Origin: Armatimonadota bacterium
GTDB taxonomy: Bacteria > Armatimonadota > UBA5829 > JAUSEB01
Length of the DNA: 33,390 nt
Assembly: GCA_030649165.1 (NCBI GenBank)
Contig: JAUSGG010000110.1
Coordinates: 1 to 33,390 of the forward strand
Reading direction: 5' to 3'
Below, in pieces: positions 7,840 through 14,512 of the stretch. The notes under the pieces were generated by a model. The model saw nothing but the letters and a program-made list of their open reading frames with translations. It was not told where the DNA came from and made no database searches. Each line of letters opens with the position of its first letter. The stretch's first letter is position 1. The position numbers and the translations under genes were made by a program.

Positions 7840-8307
7840 TCAGACGTGGGGTCCGCGGCCGAACAGTCCGAGGAACCAGTCGAAGACGAGGAAGTTGATA
7901 CGCCCGACCAGCAGCGACATGCGGGCGCCGACAGTGGCGCCGAACATTGCTCCGAAAGCAAACATCAGGAACCACCTGCCGAGGCCGGCGGCGATTCTGA
8001 TGCTGCCGCGCCTGTGATCTATGGAGAAGAAGAAGTACGACATACCGGTGAGGAGGACGATCATGAAGATGAGGTTGTTAACAACCTTCCAACCGTCGTA
8101 CAGGATCACCGGCAGGAGCAAGACCTGAATCGCGAGCGCGCCCCAAGTGGCGATTACAAACGCGTAGGCGGCTTTCAGATTGGCCTCGTGCCACTGACGG
8201 AATCGCTCAGGATCGACGCCGGGGTAATCCGCAGCGGTGCGACGTCTAAGCTTGGGAATTCTTATGAGAGTAATAATACCCGCTATCAGCAGGGCTATCT
8301 GGATCAT
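7840..8307 (-). CDS. Small four-helix membrane protein, last in DUF6754-type operon
   Basis: I do not recognise this 155-residue protein. It has about four hydrophobic helices (about 1-17, 47-72, 76-96 and 105-130) and a polar loop PKLRRRTAADYPGVDPERF after the first. The ATG follows the stop of the preceding gene by 28 bases, the widest gap in the operon, and the ribosome binding site is weak. Its position makes it the last member of a six-gene set of membrane proteins that is probably co-expressed as one complex. It has no catalytic motif and may be a structural or scaffolding subunit. Confidence 0.75.
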   Translation of the reverse strand: MIQIALLIAGIITLIRIPKLRRRTAADYPGVDPERFRQWHEANLKAAYAFVIATWGALAIQVLLLPVILYDGWKVVNNLIFMIVLLTGMSYFFFSIDHRRGSIRIAAGLGRWFLMFAFGAMFGATVGARMSLLVGRINFLVFDWFLGLFGRGPHV

Positions 8308-8335
8308 TGTTGTACCACAAGGCAGGTTGCGCCTC

Positions 8336-8878
8336 CTACCTGATGCCGGCCTCCCTCTTCAAACGAGCAGCCTTGCTGCCCAGAACAGCCGCCCAAACAA
8401 GCGGCAGAAGGAAGACGAGGAAACTGACCGCATAAACCACCGTCATTGCGGTTACGTCGGGTCTTGCGCTGCTCGGCGGCCCGCCTAGCGGTTTGAAGGA
8501 CGCGGCGATCTGGGGGACGTATTGTGTCGCGAACGCCTTGAACGTGAGGCCCGCCGTGAAGCCCATGAACGCGCCGAAGATTATCCGGCTGATCCAAGCA
8601 TACTTGCGGCTGTAGACGAAATAAAACATCATCCCAGCGAGGAACGCGAAAACCCAGTACCACTGACCCTCGGCGGTCATTCGTTTCCACCAGAGCGGAT
8701 GGAGGACCTGAGAGACCGTCATGAAGATTCCCTGCCCGGTCGCCAAGCCTATGAAGATGTGCTCGAACAACCGATAGAACGCGTTCTCCTTGTAGAGTAT
8801 GGAGAAAATCGCCAGCGTGGAAAGGGCGCCCAGCCAGACGATGATCTGAAGGCTGTATCGTTGCAGGAAGGCATCCAT
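8336..8878 (-). CDS. Five-helix membrane protein of DUF6754-type operon
   Basis: I do not recognise this 180-residue protein. Five hydrophobic stretches are visible: IIVWLGALSTLAIFSILY, HIFIGLATGQGIFMTVSQVL, a segment around WVFAFLAGMMFYF, RIIFGAFMGFTAGLTFKAF, and a C-terminal one around SFLVFLLPLVWAAVLG. A charged tail KAARLKREAGIR follows the last. The start lies two bases after the stop of the upstream gene, so translation is probably coupled. It is likely an integral subunit of the complex made by this operon. No enzyme motif is visible. Confidence 0.78.
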   Translation of the reverse strand: MDAFLQRYSLQIIVWLGALSTLAIFSILYKENAFYRLFEHIFIGLATGQGIFMTVSQVLHPLWWKRMTAEGQWYWVFAFLAGMMFYFVYSRKYAWISRIIFGAFMGFTAGLTFKAFATQYVPQIAASFKPLGGPPSSARPDVTAMTVVYAVSFLVFLLPLVWAAVLGSKAARLKREAGIR

Positions 8879-8880
8879 CG

Positions 8881-9723
8881 TCAGTCTCCACCTCCGTCCT
8901 CGGGCCTGCGCCGTCTGGACGCAACCAGGCCTACATTTCCGAGTATGATGAGGACTATTATGAGTATGAACGATCCCGACAGCGCCCCCGAACCCTTCTG
9001 GCCAAATCCCACATAGTTCAGCATCTGCTCGTACTGGCCCGCCCCCGGCAACCCCGGAAGCATACCCTTTATCTGTCCGGCGTCCAGAGGGTTATACGCC
9101 TCAGGCACCATAACCAGCGTGGGGGCAAAGACTATCGGGGTTTTGTACACCCCCTGGATCTGAGAAATCCATGCGTCAAGAGTGCCCGAAGGAGTGATGT
9201 CCGCGACGAGGCCGACATCGTGGATGGTCTTCACGCCGCGCATCATCGGCAGTTTTCTGACGTCTTCTCCGCGATAGTCCTTTTTTATGGTGGCCGGGAT
9301 ATCCTTTGCGAGGGCGGGGAGTATCTGGTAGAGATAGGCCGGGCGATAGCCCCAGTCGCACCAATCGACCCCGTAGGTCTTGCCCATTTCAGCGGACACC
9401 TTTTCGGCAATATCCTTGGCGAGCGTGGCCCCCTGCTGGTCCCACGGTAGAATGGCGAACCTGATGCCTCTCTTGAACAGATGTCGCATTATGGCTTCCG
9501 TCTGCGGTCCGTTCTCAGCCATTGTGCTGGAACTCCAGACGATCGAGACTATTGCGATCTTGTCGTGCGGAATCGCTTCGACCGCATCGTAAACGCCCTT
9601 TACAGCGTGTGTTGTCGACAGTGGCTGCTTTACAGGCCACTTGAGCATTACGACGATGGTGAGGCACAGCAACCCGTACATTATGCGCCTGTCTATATTA
9701 AGAAGAGCCCGCAGGATGATCAT
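8881..9723 (-). CDS. Membrane-anchored protein with extracytoplasmic alpha/beta domain
   Basis: This 280-residue protein has an N-terminal helix (about 14-28, MYGLLCLTIVVML) and a C-terminal helix (about 252-270, FILIIVLIILGNVGLVAS) followed by basic residues RRRRP. Between them is a domain of about 220 residues that alternates strands and helices (KIAIVSIVWSSSTMAENGPQ, GIRFAILPWDQQGATLAKDI, TPIVFAPTLVMVPEAY). The topology suggests a domain outside the membrane held at both ends. The ATG overlaps the upstream TGA by four bases. The family is unknown to me. Members of DUF6754 operons often have such a partner, but I cannot name its role. Confidence 0.78.
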   Translation of the reverse strand: MIILRALLNIDRRIMYGLLCLTIVVMLKWPVKQPLSTTHAVKGVYDAVEAIPHDKIAIVSIVWSSSTMAENGPQTEAIMRHLFKRGIRFAILPWDQQGATLAKDIAEKVSAEMGKTYGVDWCDWGYRPAYLYQILPALAKDIPATIKKDYRGEDVRKLPMMRGVKTIHDVGLVADITPSGTLDAWISQIQGVYKTPIVFAPTLVMVPEAYNPLDAGQIKGMLPGLPGAGQYEQMLNYVGFGQKGSGALSGSFILIIVLIILGNVGLVASRRRRPEDGGGD

Positions 9724-10556
9724 TGCTTATCGAAGAAGCTCCCTTTTTCGAGACTGAGCCAAATGCGAAGAGCCATAGCCAGACCGCCGACGGCGATGCC
9801 GAAGGCAATCGCTCTTTGCGCAGCCGCATTCGGTCCGGTAAGTATCCACTGAGTGATTCGCTCTAACCGGAGATTGGACAGCGCCCCTGTCTCCGGGAGC
9901 CAATGCGTGAGATAAATGCCGATTGGAACCATTCCCAGCATCACGAGGAAAGCGGCGAGCATCATCAGGGTGGCTTCTCCCGATCTGATGCGGAATGCGC
10001 GATACGACGCCGAGACGATATAGAAGGCCACCAGGGAGAACATAGTCGCGCCAAGCGGGGCGAGCATGCCGTTGAAAAGGATTTGATATACGGCAGTCCA
10101 GGATTGGCTGCCTTTTTGGCCGGATTGCTCCTGAAGATACGGAATCAGGCCTGCCGCCATTATCGCGACCATGGCGATGAAGAACGCCAGGCTGTTATGC
10201 CAACCGGGGCGGACAGCGCGGATCGCCTTGGCGTGAATTGCCACAAGGTTGACGACGCCGAGCAGCAGCGTGAAGGATCCTACGACCATGATAACGTCGC
10301 CCAACGGCTGCACGGCTGGACTGAGGAAGTTCTCGACGCCGAAAATCGTGCCGCTCCAGAAAAACTCTGCTATGTAGAAGAGACCGGCCAGGAAGGTCAC
10401 CGCCATAACGATGAGCTTCCTGTACCTGCCCGGCGTGGCCCGCAACAGAAGGAAGATTGCCACCCCGAGCGCGAGTCCTCCCGCGATCAGCAGCCAGAGG
10501 GCCAGACCGTGGCGGGGAGAAGCGAGCCATTTACCGAGGTAAAGGATGAAATCCAT
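9720..10556 (-). CDS. Polytopic membrane protein, about seven helices
   Basis: I do not recognise this 278-residue protein. Hydrophobic helices are near 18-38, 48-67, 85-107, 122-142, 162-185, 195-220 and 246-268. It has no transporter signature or conserved charged pair that I can name. The start lies five bases after the stop of the DUF6754-like gene, and its end overlaps the next gene by four bases, so it is firmly inside the operon. It is probably the main membrane-embedded subunit of the complex. Transport or anchoring are both possible. Confidence 0.78.
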   Translation of the reverse strand: MDFILYLGKWLASPRHGLALWLLIAGGLALGVAIFLLLRATPGRYRKLIVMAVTFLAGLFYIAEFFWSGTIFGVENFLSPAVQPLGDVIMVVGSFTLLLGVVNLVAIHAKAIRAVRPGWHNSLAFFIAMVAIMAAGLIPYLQEQSGQKGSQSWTAVYQILFNGMLAPLGATMFSLVAFYIVSASYRAFRIRSGEATLMMLAAFLVMLGMVPIGIYLTHWLPETGALSNLRLERITQWILTGPNAAAQRAIAFGIAVGGLAMALRIWLSLEKGSFFDKQ

Positions 10557-10561
10557 AACGT

Positions 10562-11344
10562 CTATAACCCCAGGAGTCCCTTCAGGACACCGGATTGCAC
10601 GCCGAATACGGTCGCAATAGCCGTTCCGGCAATCACGAGCGCAATGATAATGCCTTTGGCAACGTCCTGTCCGACAAGGCTGCCCAACAGCGTCGGCTCG
10701 CGTGACAGATATGCGCTTGCCGCGAAGAACTCGTCGCCTATGATGGTATAGTCACACGCCGCCAGAAAGAATGGTATCTGCGTCGTGGAAGGCGTTCCGG
10801 CGACCTGTATGGCTCCGACCTGGTGCCCGGTTTCCGCGAGAATGAGCGATTCCGCGAAGAAACTGCCGAAATAGCACGCCGACGCCACTTTCTCCCGGTT
10901 GAGAATGCCGACAACGCCCGACGCAAAGGCGAACTGGTTATCGGAAAGGTAGCGAACGTCCTCGGGATCGTAGTGGTCAGCGGCGTCTTCGGCGGTGTAA
11001 GCCTCTCGCGATACTTCCTCAGCCAACGTGAAAACTATGGAATCGGCGGAGGGCACTATGACCCTGGAGCCGTACCTTGCAGCAATCCGCGTGACGTGGC
11101 TCAGAATCGCAAGCGCTTGCAGGGAAACTATGTCCAGACTGCCGATGCCGGGAACAAACAACACCGGTCGGCCCATTTCCGTTGCGCGGCCCACGGCCTC
11201 ATCCAAAGCGGACAGACCCGGAATTCTCCGTATGAAGAGACTCCGGCCTCGACCGGACAGCCATCTGTTGTAGAATATGCCGATAAGCACTGAGAGGCTC
11301 AGCGCAAAGGTCAATATCGTGATTTGCCAGGTTGGATGCTCCAC
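10562..11344 (-). CDS. DUF6754-like membrane protein
   Basis: This 260-residue protein has an N-terminal helix (about 8-26), a soluble domain (about 40-225) and a C-terminal helix (about 230-250). The segments GRPVLFVPGIGSLDIVSLQA, VGILNREKVASACYFGSFF and GHQVGAIQVAGTPSTTQIPF fit my memory of the DUF6754 family, whose function is not known. GRPVLFVPGIGSLD looks like a strand-loop-helix of a Rossmann-like fold, but there is no clear nucleotide-binding motif. The start is GTG, six bases after the previous stop. The soluble domain and the short first gene share a VLF(V/L)...(S/P)LxxVxxQAL pattern, which hints that the two interact or are related. Confidence 0.75.
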   Translation of the reverse strand: MEHPTWQITILTFALSLSVLIGIFYNRWLSGRGRSLFIRRIPGLSALDEAVGRATEMGRPVLFVPGIGSLDIVSLQALAILSHVTRIAARYGSRVIVPSADSIVFTLAEEVSREAYTAEDAADHYDPEDVRYLSDNQFAFASGVVGILNREKVASACYFGSFFAESLILAETGHQVGAIQVAGTPSTTQIPFFLAACDYTIIGDEFFAASAYLSREPTLLGSLVGQDVAKGIIIALVIAGTAIATVFGVQSGVLKGLLGL

Positions 11345-11350
11345 CGATAA

Positions 11351-11674
11351 CTACTCTGCCTTGTTTTCCGGCTGGACGGACGCCGGTTTATCCCGCTCGG
11401 CGACCAGTTCCTCGATTCGCCGAATCAGCCTTTCAATACTGTCTCTCGATCGCAACAGCCCGCTGTACCGGCTTACCTTGTCTATCCCGAACAACGAGCC
11501 CAGCAGCGGAGCGCTCACGACCAACGCCTGACTTGCCACAAAAGAAAGCGGCTTGTGAGTCTCCAGAAACAACACAGCCGGAGTCTCCAGTCGCCTCCGC
11601 ACAATATCCGCGGCTATAGACTCAATAATACTATCGATCTCTTCCGGCGGAAGCTCCTGCTCGAAATCAATCAT
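11351..11674 (-). CDS. Small soluble protein, first gene of DUF6754-type operon
   Basis: This protein has 107 residues from the ATG at 11674. An in-frame ATG at 11752 would add 26 residues rich in Cys and Arg that look non-coding, and neither start has a strong ribosome binding site. The body has an acidic N-terminal helix (EELPPEEIDSI-like), a hydrophobic core VLFLETHKPLSFVASQALVV and a charged C-terminal helix SIERLIRRIEELVAERDKPA. The core pattern recalls part of the neighbouring DUF6754-like protein. The gene is separated from that gene by six bases. No function can be assigned. A promoter lies about 170 bases upstream (11849-11877). Confidence 0.65.
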   Translation of the reverse strand: MIDFEQELPPEEIDSIIESIAADIVRRRLETPAVLFLETHKPLSFVASQALVVSAPLLGSLFGIDKVSRYSGLLRSRDSIERLIRRIEELVAERDKPASVQPENKAE

Positions 11675-11848
11675 CGTCGGAAGTCCGAAATCTCTTGAGA
11701 ATCCGCGGCACCGATTGGCGATTCCCGGCAAAGCGCAAAAGCAATTGCGCATCGGCGGGTTCGAATTCAGGGGCGATGGCTCTCGGGATTATTATCATTC
11801 AACGCTAAGGAATAATGTAGTAACTTCGACTCGGCTCAAGGTTAAGTC

Positions 11849-11877
11849 ATCATATCGAAACGCTAACGCAGTGTCAA
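11849..11877 (-). promoter_or_regulatory. Sigma70 promoter of six-gene membrane operon
   Basis: Read on the minus strand, TTGACA (11877-11872), a 17-base spacer and TATGAT (11854-11849) form a near-consensus promoter. Transcription would start around 11842, about 170 bases before the first gene of the DUF6754-type operon. Confidence 0.7.
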
Positions 11878-11884
11878 GCGGCGG

Positions 11885-11913
11885 TTGACATGCCGCGGTT
11901 TGTGGGTTACCAT
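11885..11913 (+). promoter_or_regulatory. Sigma70 promoter of zinc-ribbon gene
   Basis: TTGACA (11885-11890), a 17-base spacer and TACCAT (11908-11913) form a good promoter about 60 bases before the plus-strand gene at 11976. Its -35 box is seven bases from the -35 box of the opposing promoter, and together they make the inverted repeat TGTCAA-N7-TTGACA. Confidence 0.6.
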
Positions 11914-11975
11914 GCTGTGGATTCACCACGAGAGATTCGCTGCCTCACGAAAGGCTGAAAAGAGGGGACGGGGTA

Positions 11976-12356
11976 ATGCGACGGCTGTTCTCGTACGTTA
12001 AGCCGGAATTCTCTACTGTTCGGCAATTGGAAGACAAGGGCTACGGCCTGTTCAAGCTGGCCGGCATTATCGGCTGCGTAAGCTTGGTTGTTACCATCGT
12101 TCTGACTTGGCTCGTGTGGCTGAGCATCCCCGGAATGGTCCTGGCCGCGGTCATGTTCTTCATCGGCATGATCTGGATTACCTGGCTCGGCAAAGAGGCG
12201 TCCAGGGTCGTGTTTTGTCCCTATTGCGCCACCAAAATGGATGTGTTCGTCTCCCGCACGTTGATCGACTGTGACGTCTGCGCGCGACCGATAAAGATCA
12301 CCTCCGGCGGCGAGCCCATCGCCTTGGAGGAGCAGGTCGTTCACAAACAGTATTGA
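11976..12356 (+). CDS. Small membrane protein with zinc ribbon
   Basis: This 126-residue protein has two adjacent membrane helices (about 27-49 and 52-72) and a cytoplasmic-type zinc ribbon formed by CPYC (81-84) and CDVC (99-102). The family is unknown to me. GAGGGG lies eight bases before the ATG. It is transcribed away from the six-gene membrane operon from a promoter whose -35 box abuts that operon's promoter, so the two are likely co-regulated and may act together. It converges with the dehydrogenase gene, whose stop is 26 bases away. No catalytic residues are visible. The ribbon may serve protein contact or metal sensing. Confidence 0.75.
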   Translation: MRRLFSYVKPEFSTVRQLEDKGYGLFKLAGIIGCVSLVVTIVLTWLVWLSIPGMVLAAVMFFIGMIWITWLGKEASRVVFCPYCATKMDVFVSRTLIDCDVCARPIKITSGGEPIALEEQVVHKQY

Positions 12357-12382
12357 TGATCGTTGATTGTCAGTCGTTTCAG

Positions 12383-13384
12383 TTACGTCATCCGGTCGTA
12401 CCATTCCAGCTTCACCTCGTGCAACAGCGGCTCCCCTGCAAAGAACCTCTTGAGGTCCCCTATTGCCGCATCGCCGACCTCGAATATAGGCTCGTCCGTC
12501 GCGCCCGCCCGATGACCGGTCAGGATAACGTTAGGCAGAGACCGCAGTTCGTGGTCGTCGCGGAGAGGCTCAGGATCGGTCACGTCGAGGAACGCCAGGA
12601 ACCGGCGTTTCCGCAGCTCCGCCGTCAGAGCATCATGATCGACGACGCTGCCCCGCGCCGTGTTAATGAAAACGGCTGAATCCTGAATAAGATTGAGCAG
12701 TTCATCGCCGATCATCCCGCGCGTCTCGTCCGTTGCGCCGGCGTGGATCGAGATCACGCGAGACTCGCGGAATATCTGTTCGAGGTCTACCGGTAGAACA
12801 CCGTATTGCGCCATTACCTCGCCCGAAACGTACGGGTCAAAAGCCAGAAGCCGGACGCCGAACGGGGTCAACAGCCTTGCCAAATTCCGAGCTATCCAGC
12901 CGAAGCCCACCAGACCAACGGTCTTGCCGTACAGGCCGGCCCGTTGAAATCCTCCTTCGCTGAATATCCGCCTGACCGGGGGCTCAGTAAGCTCCAGCAC
13001 GTTGTGCAGTCCCATCAACGCAAACGCCAGGCACATTTCGGCGACCCGCGGGGCCATCGCTTCGCTCGCATTGGTCACCACAACACCCCTTTCGAGCGCC
13101 TCCCTCGGCGCCCAGCGCACCCCACCAGCCGCGTGGCTCAGTATCTTCACTCGCCGCGAAGCAAGAAACCCCTTGGCGGGAAAGGGATGGATACCCCAGG
13201 ATGTGAGCACGCCATCGACGTCCCGAAAGAGGGCCTCGGCGTCTGTTTCTGAGAGGTGTTCCCACGATTCCGCGCGGGTAACATCGGCAAAGGCGTGGAG
13301 AACTTGCTCAGCCTCCGGGCTGATAACTCTCGCGTAGACGTGTTGGGGTATCAGAATCACGATCTCTGGTCTCGAATCAGTCAT
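12383..13384 (-). CDS. D-isomer-specific 2-hydroxyacid dehydrogenase
   Basis: This 333-residue cytosolic NAD(P)-dependent oxidoreductase is of normal length for the D-2-hydroxyacid dehydrogenase family (phosphoglycerate, glyoxylate or hydroxypyruvate reductase type). The nucleotide-binding loop is GLVGFGWIA (157-165), with Ala in place of the usual third Gly. The catalytic set is present: Arg244 in NTARG, Glu272 in DVTDPEP and His291 in TGHRAG. It interconverts a 2-oxo acid and a D-2-hydroxy acid; the substrate cannot be told from the sequence. The ATG has GAGG five bases upstream. The gene follows the lipoprotein gene by 91 bases on the same strand and may be read from the same message. Confidence 0.88.
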   Translation of the reverse strand: MTDSRPEIVILIPQHVYARVISPEAEQVLHAFADVTRAESWEHLSETDAEALFRDVDGVLTSWGIHPFPAKGFLASRRVKILSHAAGGVRWAPREALERGVVVTNASEAMAPRVAEMCLAFALMGLHNVLELTEPPVRRIFSEGGFQRAGLYGKTVGLVGFGWIARNLARLLTPFGVRLLAFDPYVSGEVMAQYGVLPVDLEQIFRESRVISIHAGATDETRGMIGDELLNLIQDSAVFINTARGSVVDHDALTAELRKRRFLAFLDVTDPEPLRDDHELRSLPNVILTGHRAGATDEPIFEVGDAAIGDLKRFFAGEPLLHEVKLEWYDRMT

Positions 13385-13475
13385 GGTAGCCTCAAGAGCG
13401 GGAGGATGCGAATTCCTCTCCCTATCTTGGGAACACTGCAGCCTTTCTTCGTTCTTGGGAGGACGCAGCGCCCCC

Positions 13476-14495
13476 TCAGTAATACGCTATCGTCCGGTAA
13501 TCTACCTCATAAGGCTGCATCTTCGACTTGCCGTTTATCGTCACCTGTCGGTACGTCATCCGCCTGGTCCAGTTGCCTGTGGCGTCGAATGTATACTCCT
13601 TCGTTTCCTTCAACCTGGCGCTCCCGTCGCGGTTCCATTTGATGCTCCCATCGTTCCAATCCGTGTGCACGAGCACGTTGCCTTTGGCATCGTTGGCCCA
13701 GGTTCGTTTGGACATGAGGCTGCCGTCCGGCTTGCGCGAGACGAACTCGATCCTGTTCCAGTGGGCGTCGAAGCGGCATATGTCTCTCTCTTTCAGCTTG
13801 CCATTCGCGTCGCGAAACACAGCCTCATAGCCGTTGCCTTGGGCCAGAGGCTTAGACACAGACTCGGACACCAATTTGCCGTCGGCGCCATACGTACTCG
13901 TGCGTTCAGCGCCGCGCGCCTCGTATCTGGTGGCCTGTCTCTGATAAACCGACCCATCCGACAGATAAGTAGTCATTCCGGTCCTTCGCCCATCGCCGTC
14001 GTATCGATATAGGTACCTGCATTGCAGAGAACCATTCGGCCAGTAACACCTCGTTTCGACAGAGTTCCCCCGATCGTCAGATCTGTGCACAGTCTTCTCG
14101 TTCAACTTGCCGTCGCGACCATAGCTGCGCTGCACGTTAATCTTTCCCGCCGCGTCCCATTCATTCACGACTCTTGAGTAACGGCCGTCCATATCGTGGG
14201 AAGGGGAATTGCGCACAATCATCTCCGCGAACTTGCCGTTAGGGCGGTAGCGCGTCGTCGACATCTGTTTCCAGCCCACCTCAATCGCCCTGCCCGCCTT
14301 AACCTGAAGGATGACTTTCGTGCATCGTTCCTCGCGGACCGGTCCGAGGCAGTTCACCCTCTCCCTGTCCGACGCGCCGGGGCGACTCATCTTCTCCATC
14401 ATTGTCAGAGGGCGGATTGCCTTCTTCCCGCCCTTGTGGCCGCATCCCGCGATCAGCAGAACCCCAACGCACACCCAAACGCACAGCTTCTTCAC
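13476..14495 (-). CDS. YD-repeat-like lipoprotein at end of cassette array
   Basis: This 339-residue lipoprotein has the lipobox LLIAGC, with Cys18 as the acylated residue. After a linker of about 80 residues, the body is built from about eight imperfect repeats of roughly 20-25 residues, such as RSYGRDGKLNEKT, YRYDGDGRRTGMTTYLSDGS and YTFDATGNWTRRMTY. These resemble YD (RHS-type) or MORN-variant repeats, which form extended beta structures. The start is GTG with GGAGG seven bases upstream. The gene begins only 17 bases after the last FG-GAP gene stops, so it is almost certainly co-transcribed with the cassette array. It may anchor or dock the secreted pair proteins at the cell surface, but that is inference. 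Confidence 0.82.
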   Translation of the reverse strand: MKKLCVWVCVGVLLIAGCGHKGGKKAIRPLTMMEKMSRPGASDRERVNCLGPVREERCTKVILQVKAGRAIEVGWKQMSTTRYRPNGKFAEMIVRNSPSHDMDGRYSRVVNEWDAAGKINVQRSYGRDGKLNEKTVHRSDDRGNSVETRCYWPNGSLQCRYLYRYDGDGRRTGMTTYLSDGSVYQRQATRYEARGAERTSTYGADGKLVSESVSKPLAQGNGYEAVFRDANGKLKERDICRFDAHWNRIEFVSRKPDGSLMSKRTWANDAKGNVLVHTDWNDGSIKWNRDGSARLKETKEYTFDATGNWTRRMTYRQVTINGKSKMQPYEVDYRTIAYY

Positions 14496-14512
14496 GTCTC
14501 CACCTCCGAGGC

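Noticed and set aside
11675-11752. A 26-residue N-terminal extension of the first operon gene
   Set aside because: The extra residues (RNCFCALPGIANRCRGFSRD) are not followed by a signal core and have no ribosome binding site. The ATG at 11674 gives a well-formed soluble protein, although its own site is also weak.
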